64,000 bases of DNA from Mesorhizobium sp. M7A.F.Ca.US.008.03.1.1 (GCF_003997495.1 NZ_RZRU01000003.1:1-64000), one strand, 5' to 3'; positions 21,985 to 31,962 are shown, counted from the first letter of the stretch. A program made the numbers and translations. Notes: a model not told the origin generated them from the letters alone.

Positions 21985-23232
21985 ATGACCGTTTCGACCG
22001 TCAAGACCGACCACGCTTCCGCCGCCGTGCCGCCAGTCGCGCGGCCAACCGTGCCTGCGCACATCATCAAGGACGACGCCGAGGCGATTGCGGTTGCCCA
22101 TGCGCTCGCCGCCGAATTCGTCAAGGACTCCTCCCGGCGCGACCGTGAGCGGATCTGGCCGGTCGCCGAACTCGATGCGTTCTCGCAAAGCGGCCTGTGG
22201 TCGATCAATGTGCCCAAGGCATTCGGCGGGCCCGAGGTGTCCTATGCGACGCTGGCAAAGGTGATCGAGATCATCTCGGCCGCCGATTCCTCGATCGGCC
22301 AGGTTGCGCAGAACCATCTCGGCGTCGTCGCCGCCGTCCGCACCGTGTCCGATCCGGACCAGCAGAAGCTGCTGTTCGCCGAAGCGCTGAAGGGCACGCG
22401 GTTCGGCAACGCCTTTTCCGAGTTCGGCTCCAAGCGCGCTGCTGATTTCGAGACCCGCTTCACCGATGCCGGCGATCATGTCGTCGTCAACGGCCGGAAA
22501 TTCTATTCGTCCGGCGCGCTGCTGGCCCATCTGGTGCCGATCGTGGCGCTCGATGACGAGGGCCGCGCCTGGTACGCCATCGCCGACCGCGGCGCGCCCG
22601 GCCTGACGGTCATCGACGACTGGTCGAGCTTCGGCCAGCGCACCACATTGTCCGGCACCGTCATCATCGACAACGTCAAGGTGCCGAAGACTTTTCTGGT
22701 GCCCGGCTACAAGGGCTACGACAGACCGACCGCCGACGGCGCCATCTTCCAAATCATCCAGGTGGCGGTCGACACCGGCATCGCCCAGGCGGCGATCGAC
22801 GAGACGGTTCACTTCGTCAGGACCAAAAGCCGCGCCTGGATCGACAGCGGCGTCGACAACGCCTGGGACGATCCCTACACCATCCAGGCCATCGGCGACC
22901 TGACGCTGCGCCTGCACGCGGCGCAGGCGCTGCTCGAAAAGGCCGGTCATGCGATCGACCGGGCAGTGATCGACCCGACCGCCGAGACGGTGGCGCATGC
23001 GCAGATAGTCACCGCCGAGGCGAAGATACTGTCGACCGAGATCGCCATTGCCGCCACCAACAAGCTGTTCGAACTTGCGGGAACCCGCTCGACGCTGGCC
23101 GAACACAATCTCGACCGGCATTGGCGCAACGCGCGCACGCACACGCTGCACGATCCGGTGCGCTGGAAATATTCCATCCTCGGCAAATATTTCCTCAACG
23201 GCGAAAATCCGCCGCTGCACGCCTGGAGCTGA
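21985..23232 (+). CDS. sfnB: SfnB-family flavoprotein (acyl-CoA dehydrogenase/DszC-like)
   Basis: The 415-residue protein has the acyl-CoA dehydrogenase fold as used by FMNH2-dependent sulfur monooxygenases (DszC, SfnB). Blocks include SGLWSINVPKAFGGPEVSYA near residues 70-89, AQNHLGVV, GNAFSEFGSKRA and the C-terminal DRHWRNARTHTLHDPVRWKY. SfnB is associated with sulfone and methanesulfinate assimilation. AAGGAG precedes the start. It lies in one transcript with the transporter and the FMN reductase that would supply its flavin. Confidence 0.85.
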   Translation: MTVSTVKTDHASAAVPPVARPTVPAHIIKDDAEAIAVAHALAAEFVKDSSRRDRERIWPVAELDAFSQSGLWSINVPKAFGGPEVSYATLAKVIEIISAADSSIGQVAQNHLGVVAAVRTVSDPDQQKLLFAEALKGTRFGNAFSEFGSKRAADFETRFTDAGDHVVVNGRKFYSSGALLAHLVPIVALDDEGRAWYAIADRGAPGLTVIDDWSSFGQRTTLSGTVIIDNVKVPKTFLVPGYKGYDRPTADGAIFQIIQVAVDTGIAQAAIDETVHFVRTKSRAWIDSGVDNAWDDPYTIQAIGDLTLRLHAAQALLEKAGHAIDRAVIDPTAETVAHAQIVTAEAKILSTEIAIAATNKLFELAGTRSTLAEHNLDRHWRNARTHTLHDPVRWKYSILGKYFLNGENPPLHAWS

Positions 23233-23295
23233 TTTCCCACCGGCGGGCGGGCGGGCCGCCACGTCAAACCTTCGACCATCCAAGAGGCTACTGCC

Positions 23296-23856
23296 ATGTC
23301 AAATCCAACAGTCGTCGGCTTTTCCGGCAACATCACCAGGCCGTCAAAGACGCGCGCTTTCGTCGATCTGGTCACCAGGGACATCGCCGCCAGCCACGGC
23401 CTGTCGGCGAGCACCTATGATATCGAAGATCTCGGTCCATCGCTGGGAACGGCGAAATGGGCCCGCGATCTCGACGGCCAAGCACGCGCGATCCTGGAAC
23501 AAATCCTCGCCGCCGACGTGCTCGTCGTCGGCTCGCCGACCTACAAGGGCAGCTATACCGGGCTGTTCAAGCATTTCTTCGACCTGATCGATCCGGCAGC
23601 ATTGCGGGGAAAGCCCATCGTGTTGACGGCGACCGGCGGTGGCGAGCGCCATGCCCTGATCGTCGAACATCAGCTGCGGCCGTTGTTCGGCTTCTTCGAG
23701 GCCTTCGCCCTGCCAACCGCCGTCTACGCTACCGACAAGGATTTCACCGACGGCGTGCTGCGCTCCGAGGCCATCCTGAAGCGTGCGGCGCAGGCGGTTG
23801 ACGAGGTCGGCTTCGTGCTGGCCAACCGCTCGGCCGGCAGGATCGCCGCCGAATAA
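23296..23856 (+). CDS. msuE: NAD(P)H-dependent FMN reductase (MsuE-like)
   Basis: The 186-residue flavodoxin-like reductase has the FMN-binding start GFSGNITRPSKTRAFVD and VVGSPTYKGSYTGLFKHFFD near residues 75-94, with TATGGGERHALIVEHQLRPL after it. MsuE-type enzymes supply reduced FMN to two-component monooxygenases, so this is the likely partner of the SsuD-, SfnG- and SfnB-like proteins in the same region. It is the last gene of the organosulfur run. Confidence 0.88.
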   Translation: MSNPTVVGFSGNITRPSKTRAFVDLVTRDIAASHGLSASTYDIEDLGPSLGTAKWARDLDGQARAILEQILAADVLVVGSPTYKGSYTGLFKHFFDLIDPAALRGKPIVLTATGGGERHALIVEHQLRPLFGFFEAFALPTAVYATDKDFTDGVLRSEAILKRAAQAVDEVGFVLANRSAGRIAAE

Positions 23857-23975
23857 ATTGCCGTCGCCAGATTGCGCCGCGATCGAAATAAGCGAGGGCA
23901 GCTCCCTTCGCTTACGCGCAGTTTACGACCGCCCGCTAAAACGTTCCTGTCTGATTCGTCTGGTACAGGAACGTC

Positions 23976-24461
23976 ATGAGCAAAGCCCTTACATCCTTCG
24001 CACTCGTTGCCGTGCTGACCGCCTTGCTCATGGCGTTGAGCCTGGCTGTGGCCAGGCACGGTTATCCCTATGGCGCGATCGGCGTCAGGCGCCTTGACGG
24101 CATTGCCGATGCCGGCGTGTTCATCCCGATTGCCGCTGTCTATTTCTTCAGCGCGATGCTGATGATGATCCTGCCGATCAGGGCGGCCGGCATTGTCCTG
24201 ACCCACGCCGCCGACGCCCTCTTCTGGACCGTGATCGCGCTGTTTGCGACCATCGTCGGCTGTCTGGTCGCCAGATGGGCGTTCGGCCAGGGCAGTGCCG
24301 TGTGGGCGCTGCTGAACTGGCGGTTCCTGTTTGCGGCGGCGATTGTTGGTTGTCACTTCGTCATGAACGAGCTGCGCCGCAACGTGCTGCTACGCAGCCT
24401 GTTCTTCGTGGTGTTTGCCGCTGCGACGCTGGCCTGCCTGTTCTGGTCGTTCACGCTTTGA
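23976..24461 (+). CDS. Small integral membrane protein of unknown function
   Basis: The 161-residue protein is predicted by eye to have four or five membrane helices (about residues 5-25, 48-70, 83-103, 110-130 and 138-158). A short loop after the first helix contains HGYPYGAIGVRRLDG. I recognise no family. It has its own upstream gap of 119 bp, ends 11 bp from the convergent soxG, and need not belong to either neighbour. Confidence 0.6.
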   Translation: MSKALTSFALVAVLTALLMALSLAVARHGYPYGAIGVRRLDGIADAGVFIPIAAVYFFSAMLMMILPIRAAGIVLTHAADALFWTVIALFATIVGCLVARWAFGQGSAVWALLNWRFLFAAAIVGCHFVMNELRRNVLLRSLFFVVFAAATLACLFWSFTL

Positions 24462-24472
24462 CGTGTCGCCGG

Positions 24473-25012
24473 CTAGTCGGCTGATCCGGTGGCGATGTTG
24501 CCGGCCGCCGTTTCCATCCATGTCCAGAGATAGGCCGCAAGACCGCGGTCGACATGGATGCGCAATTTGTCTTCATGGCGATAGACGATGGCGCTGATGC
24601 CGGCGAAGGAAAGTGCTGCACTGGCACTCGCTTGGCCGGGATCGACCGTTGTCCCGCGCGCGATGAAACCGTCGAGCTCCGTGCCCTCGACCTCGAACAC
24701 TTGCAGCCCGGCACTGATCGCCGTCAGCGCGAACCCGTCTGCGTGCCAGCCCGTCGCGATGCCAAGCGGGCTGTCCGAGACGACGAGCAGCCGGTCGCGC
24801 GCCAGCCGCGCCGCATAGCGGTCGCCCTGCGCGGCACCAAAAGCACCCACGCCAGGTCCGTCGACGCCGGAAGCCCGTGCCCACGCGTCGAGATCGCCGC
24901 TGACCATCAACTGGTTGAGGTCGAGGACTGCTCGTACCGCGAGGCCGGGCGCCGTGATCACCGCCGACTGCCAATTAGGTCCAACAGACCATTTTTCTGC
25001 GAGATCACGCAT
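24473..25012 (-). CDS. soxG: Sarcosine oxidase, gamma subunit
   Basis: The 179-residue protein is the small gamma subunit of heterotetrameric sarcosine oxidase. It overlaps the end of soxA by 8 bp and is the last gene of the soxBDAG order. Its fold resembles part of the aminomethyltransferase domain of soxA, and in the complex it contacts the alpha subunit where tetrahydrofolate accepts the C1 unit. Sequence conservation of this subunit is low, so context carries much of the call. Confidence 0.85.
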   Translation of the reverse strand: MRDLAEKWSVGPNWQSAVITAPGLAVRAVLDLNQLMVSGDLDAWARASGVDGPGVGAFGAAQGDRYAARLARDRLLVVSDSPLGIATGWHADGFALTAISAGLQVFEVEGTELDGFIARGTTVDPGQASASAALSFAGISAIVYRHEDKLRIHVDRGLAAYLWTWMETAAGNIATGSAD

Positions 25013-27881
25013 GCAGCCGGTCTCCTGCCGGGTCGAAGGCGCAAGGGGCTGTAATCGTCGCCTTGCTGATCTTGCCGAGATTCTGGATGTCGATCGCCTC
25101 GCCGTGGCGGGCCGCGCCGCGCTCGATCAGGCCAAGCGCAACCGGGCGGCCAAGCGTCGGGCTCTGGTAGCTCGAGGTGACAAAGCCCTGGCTGCGCAAT
25201 CTGCCGTCGATCCGTTTGATGCCATGCGCGCCGGTTGGCAGCGGCGCTTCGCCTTGCGGCACCGTAAGGCCGACAAGTTGCATGCGGTTGTCACGCGAGG
25301 CCTCTTCGGTGAACAGCGAGCGGCGGCCGACGAACTCGCTTTGGCGTTTGGCGCGCGGCCCTTCGACACCGAGATCATGCGGCAGCGTGGTGCCGTCGGT
25401 GTCCTTGCCGATGACGATGAAGCCTTTCTCGGCGCGCAGGATCATGAGCGCCTCGAGACCGATGACAACGGCGTCGAGCGCCTTGCCGGCCTGGCGCAGT
25501 TGCGCCCATAGCGGCTCGGCGCGATCCGCCCGGATCGAGATTTCGTAGCTCCGATCGCCGGTGAAGCTGACGCGGGCGATGCGGATCTCGTCGCCGGCAT
25601 AGGTGCCATGACCGACCGCCATATGCGGCAGGTCGGCGTCGTCGAGCGAAAGTCCGAGATCCAGCGTTTCGAGCAGTTTTCGGGCGTTCGGCCCCGAAAC
25701 GGTCAGCGTCGCCATGTCTGATGTGGCATTGTGGATGTAGACGGCGTCGCGCCCAAAACGGTCCTGGCGCCATTCCTCCAGTCGTGCGTACACGGCAGTG
25801 ACATGCGAGGACGAGCACGACACGACGAAGCGATGCTCGTCCAGCCGCACCAGAACGCCGTCGTCGAAGACCACGCCATTTTCCGACAGCATGAAGCCGT
25901 AACGGCAGCGGCCCGGCTTCAGCGTCGACATGGTGTTGTAATAGAGGAAATCGACGAACGCCGCCGCCTGCGGTCCGATCACCTCGATCTTGCCGAGCGT
26001 CGAACCGTCGAACAGCGCGACCGACTGGCGGGCACGCCGTGCCTCGTCCGCGATCGAACGCTCCGCGTCCGCGTTGCCGCCATAGTGGGCAGGCCGCAGC
26101 CAGCCGCCATATTCCTGGAAGACGGCGCCATTGGCGCGGTGGGCGTTTTCGAGCGGCAACCGGCGCACCGGCGCCATCAATTCGCCGACGCGCGCGCCGG
26201 CAAAGCTTGCCAACGGCACTGGCGTGAACGGCGGCCGATAGGTGGTGGTGCCAACCTCCGGCACCGTGCGGCCGGTAATCCCGGCCATCAGCGCCAGGCC
26301 GGGCAGGTTGGAGGTCTTGCCCTGGTCGGTCGCCATGCCGAGCGTGGTGTAGCGCTTCAGATGTTCGACCGAGATGAAGTTTTCGCGTGCCGCAAGCTCG
26401 ACGTCCTTCACTGTCACGTCGTTCTGGTAGTCGATCCAGATGCGCCCCTTAGAGCCCGGCATCGGCCATGCCGGGAGAATGCCGCCCGTCGCCTCCAGCC
26501 CGGTGCTGCGTGGTGTTGCCGCGTTCGCCTGGCCGGCGAATGCCTTTCCCACGCCGGCAAACACATCCGACAAGGAGACCGCGCCGGCTGCCGCACCTGC
26601 CACGGTGATACCGTCGACCGGATCGCCCGGCAGGAAGGCCGCGCGCGCATCGCTCCAGGCGAGCTTGCCCTTGGCTTGGCCGAAGAGATGAATGGTCGGC
26701 GTCCAGCCGCCGGAGACCAGCACGCAATCGGCATCCAACCTCGTGGCGTTGTCGAGCGTCACGCCGTCGACGCGCAGTCTGCCGCTGGCGGAGGCGAGGG
26801 CACGTCCTGTGGCCAGCCGGACATTGGCCGGCGCGGCGGGCGTGCCGTCGCGCCTGATGTCGACAAGCGTGACTTCGGCCCCGGCCTCGGCAAGCGCCAC
26901 GGCCACGTCATAGGCGCTGTCATTATTGGTGGCGATGACGATGCAGCGGCCGACCAGCACCGCGTGGCGCCTGAGATAAGCGAGCGCCGCATCCGCCGAC
27001 ATGATGCCCGGCAGGTCATTGTTGGCAAAAGGCAGCGGCCGCTCGATGGCGCCGGTTGCCAGCACGATTTCGCGCGGCCTGACCCGCCACAGCGTATCCG
27101 GCCGTCCGTCGAGATGACGCTGGTTCAGCCCGACCAGATTGTGGTCGTAGATACCGAAGGCTGTTGTCGAAGGCAGGATCAGCTGGCCGGCCGAGGCAAG
27201 TGCTGCAACCGTTTCCGCGATCCAGGCGGCCGCCGGCTTGCCATCGACCTCACCGGCACGATGGCCGAGCGCTCCGCCAGGATTCTGCTGATCGTCGACC
27301 AGCGTGACGGTCAAACCAGCACCAGACGCCAGTCTTGCCGCCGCAAGCCCTGCCGGTCCCGCGCCCACCACCAGCAGGTCGCAATGATGGTTGATCTGGT
27401 CTGCTGTGTCCGGCGAGGTCCAGCCGGCGTCGACCGTGCCCAATCCCGCCATGGCGCGGATGCGCGGCTCGAACCTGTGCCAGTCCGGCCACATGAAGGT
27501 CTTGTAGTAGAACGCCGCCGGAATGAAGCGCGCAAAACGGTCGAGGAAGGCGTTGCGGTCGGCCAGCGCATTGGGCGTCGCGTTGACGCTTTTCGCCACC
27601 AGTCCGTCGCGCGCCGGCTCGGTCGTGGCGCGCGTGTTGGGCGTCGCCCGCGGGCCGCCGATATCGACCAGTGCGTTGGGTTCTTCCACGCCTGCGCCCC
27701 ATATGCCGCGCGGCCGGTGGTACTTGAAGCTGCGGCCGACGACCGCGACATCCCCGGCCAGCAGCGCCGAGGCGATGGTGTCGCCGGCAAAGCCTTCGAC
27801 GGTCGCACCGTCGAAGCTGAACCGGATCGGGCGCGACCGGTCGATGGCGTTGCCGCCGGTGGCAAGACGCGAGGCGGTCAC
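25005..27881 (-). CDS. soxA: Sarcosine oxidase, alpha subunit
   Basis: The 958-residue protein has the expected length and domain order: a ferredoxin-like N-terminus (IRFSFDGATVEGFAGDTIAS, about 16-35), an NAD/FAD-type domain with VVGAGPAGLAAARLASGAG, and a C-terminal GcvT-like tetrahydrofolate domain. The complex oxidises sarcosine to glycine, passing the methyl carbon to tetrahydrofolate. GTG 27881 is chosen because it overlaps the soxD stop (GTGA) and gives the family N-terminus; an upstream in-frame start would overlap soxD by nearly 90 bp. Confidence 0.93.
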   Translation of the reverse strand: MTASRLATGGNAIDRSRPIRFSFDGATVEGFAGDTIASALLAGDVAVVGRSFKYHRPRGIWGAGVEEPNALVDIGGPRATPNTRATTEPARDGLVAKSVNATPNALADRNAFLDRFARFIPAAFYYKTFMWPDWHRFEPRIRAMAGLGTVDAGWTSPDTADQINHHCDLLVVGAGPAGLAAARLASGAGLTVTLVDDQQNPGGALGHRAGEVDGKPAAAWIAETVAALASAGQLILPSTTAFGIYDHNLVGLNQRHLDGRPDTLWRVRPREIVLATGAIERPLPFANNDLPGIMSADAALAYLRRHAVLVGRCIVIATNNDSAYDVAVALAEAGAEVTLVDIRRDGTPAAPANVRLATGRALASASGRLRVDGVTLDNATRLDADCVLVSGGWTPTIHLFGQAKGKLAWSDARAAFLPGDPVDGITVAGAAAGAVSLSDVFAGVGKAFAGQANAATPRSTGLEATGGILPAWPMPGSKGRIWIDYQNDVTVKDVELAARENFISVEHLKRYTTLGMATDQGKTSNLPGLALMAGITGRTVPEVGTTTYRPPFTPVPLASFAGARVGELMAPVRRLPLENAHRANGAVFQEYGGWLRPAHYGGNADAERSIADEARRARQSVALFDGSTLGKIEVIGPQAAAFVDFLYYNTMSTLKPGRCRYGFMLSENGVVFDDGVLVRLDEHRFVVSCSSSHVTAVYARLEEWRQDRFGRDAVYIHNATSDMATLTVSGPNARKLLETLDLGLSLDDADLPHMAVGHGTYAGDEIRIARVSFTGDRSYEISIRADRAEPLWAQLRQAGKALDAVVIGLEALMILRAEKGFIVIGKDTDGTTLPHDLGVEGPRAKRQSEFVGRRSLFTEEASRDNRMQLVGLTVPQGEAPLPTGAHGIKRIDGRLRSQGFVTSSYQSPTLGRPVALGLIERGAARHGEAIDIQNLGKISKATITAPCAFDPAGDRLHA

Positions 27882-28144
27882 GCCGCGTGCTCCCCGTCGA
27901 GAGCGGCCGAGGACAGCACCTTGTGGCTGACGGTGTCCCGCTCCATGACGAAGAACTCGCCGCAAGTCATGTGGACCCAGATCTCGCGCGCCGTGCCTTT
28001 CGGGTTGGTGCGCAGATAGAGGTAACCGGCCCAGCGATCGATCGGCATCTCGGCGCCATCCGGCCTGATGTTTCCGGCATCGCCGCCATAGTGGAATTCG
28101 GTCTCGTCACGCGGGCCGCAGAATGGGCAAGGAAAGAGCTGCAT
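27878..28144 (-). CDS. soxD: Sarcosine oxidase, delta subunit
   Basis: The 88-residue zinc subunit has the ligands Cys6, Cys9, His58 and Cys61 (CPFCG and VHMTCGEFF), as in known SoxD proteins. ATG 28144 follows GAGGAATCC; the frame is open 14 codons further but those would be atypical. It overlaps soxA by 4 bp. Confidence 0.93.
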   Translation of the reverse strand: MQLFPCPFCGPRDETEFHYGGDAGNIRPDGAEMPIDRWAGYLYLRTNPKGTAREIWVHMTCGEFFVMERDTVSHKVLSSAALDGEHAA

Positions 28145-28214
28145 GGATTCCTCAATCTTCGTCTTTATGCATGTCGTTCTCCCCAAAACCGCTGCGCACT
28201 TTGGGCGACATGCA

Positions 28215-29468
28215 TCAATGCGCGATGCCGGAGCCGGCCGCTTCGTCGATCAGCCGCCCGCTGGCGAAGCGATCGAGGTCGAAGGGTCGGCTGATGTCGT
28301 TGTGCTTGCCTGTCGCCAGCAAGTGCGCCAGCAACGTGCCGCCGGCTGGAATGGCCTTGAAGCCGCCCGTGCCCCAGCCGCAATTGAGGAACAGTCCCGG
28401 TAGGGGCGATTCGCCGATGATCGGCGAGGAGTCCGGCACGACGTCGACAATGCCGGCCCATTGCCGCATCAGCTTGAGCTGGCCGAAGATCGGGAACATT
28501 TCCAAAAGGCCGGCAATCACCGCCTCCAGCGTCGGCAGATTGCCGCGTTGCGCATAGGAGGGGATGCGGTCGAGCCCACCGCCGATGACGATCTCGCCCT
28601 TGTCTGACTGACTGACATAGACGCCGCAGCCGGGCGACAGCACCACCGTGTCGAGGATCGGCTTGACCGGCTCGGAAACGCAGGCCTGCAGCGCATAGGA
28701 ATTGATCGGCAGCCGGAAGCCGGCCTTGGCCGCCAGCACCGAAGAATGCCCGGCTACCGCCATGCCGATGCGCTCGGCACGGATCGCGCCACGCGAAGTC
28801 TGGACGCCGCGGCAGCGGCCGCCCTCGATGATGAAATCGGTGATCTCGCAGTTCTGGATGATATCGACGCCGAGCCGGCTCGCCGCCCGCGCGTAGCCCC
28901 AGGCGACCGCATCATGGCGCGCCGTTCCGGCCCTGCCTTGCCAGATGCCGCCGAACACCGGGAAGCGCGCATTGGCCGAGAAGTTATAGATCGGCGCCAC
29001 GCGGCGCACATCGTCGGGAGAAAACAGCTCGGCATCGATGCCGTTGATCTGCATGGCGTTGACAGTACGCGCGCCGATCTCCATCTCGGCGGTCGAGTGG
29101 CAGAGATTGACCATGCCGCGCTGCGACAGCATGATGTTGTAGTTGAGGTCTGTCGACAATCCCTCGTAGAGCCGGTGCGCCAGCCCGTAGAGCTCGACGC
29201 TTTCCGGATAATAGTAGTTGGAGCGCACCACGGTGGTGTTGCGGCCCGTGTTGCCGCCGCCGATCCAGCCTTTCTCCAGCACGGCAACTCGGGCGATCCC
29301 ATGGTTCTTTGCCAGGTAATAGGCTGTCGCCAGCCCGTGGCCGCCGCCGCCGATGACGATGGCGTCGTAAGACGGTTTCGGCTCGGGCGAGCGCCAGGCC
29401 GGCTGCCAGCCGGTCTGGCCGGCCAGACCCTCCTTGAACAGCGACAGAGCGGAATAGCGTCGGGTCAT
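28215..29468 (-). CDS. soxB: Sarcosine oxidase, beta subunit
   Basis: The 417-residue flavoprotein subunit starts MTRRYSALSLFKEGL and binds FAD through IVIGGGGHGLATAYYLA near residues 37-53. His185 in GTARHDAVAWGYARAA corresponds to the histidine that carries covalent FMN in characterised beta subunits. It performs the oxidation of sarcosine. The gene is 82 bp after the dimethylglycine-dehydrogenase-like gene and 70 bp before soxD, all on the minus strand. Confidence 0.93.
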   Translation of the reverse strand: MTRRYSALSLFKEGLAGQTGWQPAWRSPEPKPSYDAIVIGGGGHGLATAYYLAKNHGIARVAVLEKGWIGGGNTGRNTTVVRSNYYYPESVELYGLAHRLYEGLSTDLNYNIMLSQRGMVNLCHSTAEMEIGARTVNAMQINGIDAELFSPDDVRRVAPIYNFSANARFPVFGGIWQGRAGTARHDAVAWGYARAASRLGVDIIQNCEITDFIIEGGRCRGVQTSRGAIRAERIGMAVAGHSSVLAAKAGFRLPINSYALQACVSEPVKPILDTVVLSPGCGVYVSQSDKGEIVIGGGLDRIPSYAQRGNLPTLEAVIAGLLEMFPIFGQLKLMRQWAGIVDVVPDSSPIIGESPLPGLFLNCGWGTGGFKAIPAGGTLLAHLLATGKHNDISRPFDLDRFASGRLIDEAAGSGIAH

Positions 29469-29550
29469 GGCGTGCCGGACAGGCCTGATTTTCGGAAAGG
29501 AGCGTGGATCATCGCATGGTCTTTTGCACTGATGGCGCCGGTTCGATCGG

Positions 29551-31962
29551 TCATGCCCGCATCGCCTTGCCCAGTGGATCGTATGGCGAGGAAGCGATGA
29601 CGCGCGCACCTCTTTCGACGCCGACGATGTGGGTTGTCAACTGCGCATCGATATCGGCCGCCTTGCGCTCGACCAGCGCCATGGCGAGGCTCTTGCCGAC
29701 CGTGTGGCCGTAGCCGCCGGAGGTGACGAAGCCGGCAAGCCTGCCCTTGTTCCAGATAGGCTCATAGCCGCTGGCATCGGTGTCCGCTGCCTCGATTTCG
29801 AGCGTCACCAGCGTGCGCCTGGAGCCGGCCTTCTGCTCTTTCAGGGCCGCCTCGCGGCCGATGAAATCGCCCTTGTCGAAGGCGACCCAGCGGTCCATGC
29901 CGGTCTCGGCCGGTGTGTAGTCCTGAGTGAACTCGCGCGACCAGATGCCAAAACTCTTTTCGAGTCGCAGCGAATTGACCGCGCCGAAGCCATATTCGGT
30001 CACGCCGAGGTCGCTGCCTGCCGTCAGCAGCGCGCGGCGCAGGCCGGCGTGCTCACTGGCCTGGCAGTGGATCTCGTAGCCGAGCTCGCCGATGACCGAG
30101 AGCCGCCCGACCTTGGCCTGCACCAGCCCGACATCCAGCGTCCTGCAGGCAAGAAAGCCGAAGGCCTCGTGGGAAACGTCCTGATGTGTGAGGCGCTCCA
30201 GCAGCGTTCGCGCATTGGGACCCGCGAGCGAGAAACCAACGACCGCATCGGAAATGTCGCGGACGGTGACGCCGTCGGAGAGATGCTGTTCGAACCAGCG
30301 CATGTGCCACTGGCGCAGGTAGTAGGATCCCATGATCCACCAGGAACCATCGCCCCAGTTGAAGACAGTGAGGTCGCCCTTGAGCTTGCCGTTTTCGCCC
30401 AGCATCGGCGCGAGTTTGGCTCGTCCCGGCTTGGGCAGCGCACAGGCAAGCAGCCGGTCGAGCCAGGCTTCCGCCTGCGGCCCGGTGATCTCGTAGCGCG
30501 AGAAGGCTGATATATCGAGCAGGCCGACACCTTCGCGCACCTTGCGGCATTCCTGCGCGACGATGTCGAAGGCGTTGGAGCGCTTCAGCGTCGGGGTTTC
30601 GACGAAGTCTTGCGGCGCGAAATAGAGCGGCACTTCCATGCCCCAGGAATTACCCCAGCGCGCGCCGGCGGCGTCCATGGCGTCATGCGCGCCGGCCGTC
30701 TTGAAGGGCCGTCCCGCCGGCAGCTGCTCGTTGGGATAGCTCATGACGAAACGGCGCGAGTAGAATTGCCCGGTGGTCTGCCTGATGTATTCGCGGTTGG
30801 AGGCGAAGTCGCCATAGCGGGCGATGTCCATGCCGTAGACATCGGCTTCCGGCTCGCCATGGATCATCCATTCGGCGAGCGACTTGCCGACGCCGCCACC
30901 TTGCAGGAAGCCGGCCATAACACCGCACGCCACCCAGTAATTGGGCACACCGCGCACCGGGCCAACCAGCGGATTGCCGTCCGGCGAGAAGGTGAAGGCG
31001 CCGTTCACCCAACGCTTGATGCCGGCATTTTCCAGGCAGGGGTAGCGGCTGAAGCCGAGCGCCAGCTCGTCGGCGATGCGGTCCGTGTCTTCCTGGATCA
31101 GCTCGATGCCGTAGTCCCACGGCGCGCCGTCCATATTCCAGTGCTTGTGGTTGATCTCGTAGATGCCGAGCAACAGGCCCTTCTGCTCCTGGCGCATGTA
31201 GGTGAAGCCTTCGAGATCGACGATCAGCGGCAATTCCTTGTCAAGCGCCTGGATTTCGGGCAGCGCCTCGGTGACGAGATAATGGTGCTCCATCGGCGAC
31301 ACCGGCAGGTCGATACCGGCCATCCGGCCGACCCGCTTGGCCCACAGCCCGCCGGCATTGACGACGTGCTCGGCAATCACCGTACCCTTCTCGGTGACCA
31401 CGTCCCAGGAGCCGTCCGCGCGGCGGTTCAGTGCCAGCACGCGGTTGTGCTCGATGATGTCGGCGCCACGCAGCCTGGCTGCCTTGGCATAGGCGTGCAC
31501 GACGCCGGAAGGGTCGATATGGCCTTCGCGCGCGGCATAGAGCCCACCCAACATGCCTTCGGTGTTGAGGATCGGGCAGCGCTGGCGGATCTCATCGACG
31601 CCGACCAGATGCACATCGTCTATGCCCATGGTCTGGAAGATACGGTAGGAGGCCTTGAGCCATTCCCAGCGCTCCGGCGCCGAGGCGACCGAGATGCCGC
31701 CGGTCATATGCATGCCGATGCTCTGGCCCGATTCGGTCTCGACCTCGGAGAGCAGGTCGATCGTATAGGCCTGCAGGGCGGCGATGTTGGGATCGGCGTT
31801 CAGCGCATGGAAGCCGCCGGCCGCATGCCAGCTCGACCCTGCGGTCAGCACCTCGCGTTCGATCAGCGCGACGTCGCTCCAGCCGAACTTCGCCAGGTGA
31901 TAGAGCACGGAGGCTCCAACCACGCCGCCGCCGATGACGATTGCCCGGTATTGGGATTTCAT
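29551..31962 (-). CDS. FAD-dependent oxidoreductase/aminomethyltransferase fusion (dimethylglycine or sarcosine dehydrogenase-like)
   Basis: The 803-residue protein joins an N-terminal D-amino-acid-oxidase-type flavoprotein (VIGGGVVGASVLYHLAKFG near residues 9-27, with SSWHAAGGFHA, the region of the flavin-linked histidine in mammalian homologues) to a GcvT-like tetrahydrofolate domain from about residue 440. Enzymes of this architecture demethylate dimethylglycine or sarcosine. At the head of soxBDAG it probably feeds sarcosine to the oxidase, giving a route from dimethylglycine to glycine. ATG 31962 gives the standard MKSQYRAIVIGGG start. Confidence 0.85.
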   Translation of the reverse strand: MKSQYRAIVIGGGVVGASVLYHLAKFGWSDVALIEREVLTAGSSWHAAGGFHALNADPNIAALQAYTIDLLSEVETESGQSIGMHMTGGISVASAPERWEWLKASYRIFQTMGIDDVHLVGVDEIRQRCPILNTEGMLGGLYAAREGHIDPSGVVHAYAKAARLRGADIIEHNRVLALNRRADGSWDVVTEKGTVIAEHVVNAGGLWAKRVGRMAGIDLPVSPMEHHYLVTEALPEIQALDKELPLIVDLEGFTYMRQEQKGLLLGIYEINHKHWNMDGAPWDYGIELIQEDTDRIADELALGFSRYPCLENAGIKRWVNGAFTFSPDGNPLVGPVRGVPNYWVACGVMAGFLQGGGVGKSLAEWMIHGEPEADVYGMDIARYGDFASNREYIRQTTGQFYSRRFVMSYPNEQLPAGRPFKTAGAHDAMDAAGARWGNSWGMEVPLYFAPQDFVETPTLKRSNAFDIVAQECRKVREGVGLLDISAFSRYEITGPQAEAWLDRLLACALPKPGRAKLAPMLGENGKLKGDLTVFNWGDGSWWIMGSYYLRQWHMRWFEQHLSDGVTVRDISDAVVGFSLAGPNARTLLERLTHQDVSHEAFGFLACRTLDVGLVQAKVGRLSVIGELGYEIHCQASEHAGLRRALLTAGSDLGVTEYGFGAVNSLRLEKSFGIWSREFTQDYTPAETGMDRWVAFDKGDFIGREAALKEQKAGSRRTLVTLEIEAADTDASGYEPIWNKGRLAGFVTSGGYGHTVGKSLAMALVERKAADIDAQLTTHIVGVERGARVIASSPYDPLGKAMRA

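Noticed and set aside
25731..28019. 762-codon open frame on the plus strand
   Set aside because: It is antisense to soxA and soxD, with the same low-complexity composition and no recognisable domain.
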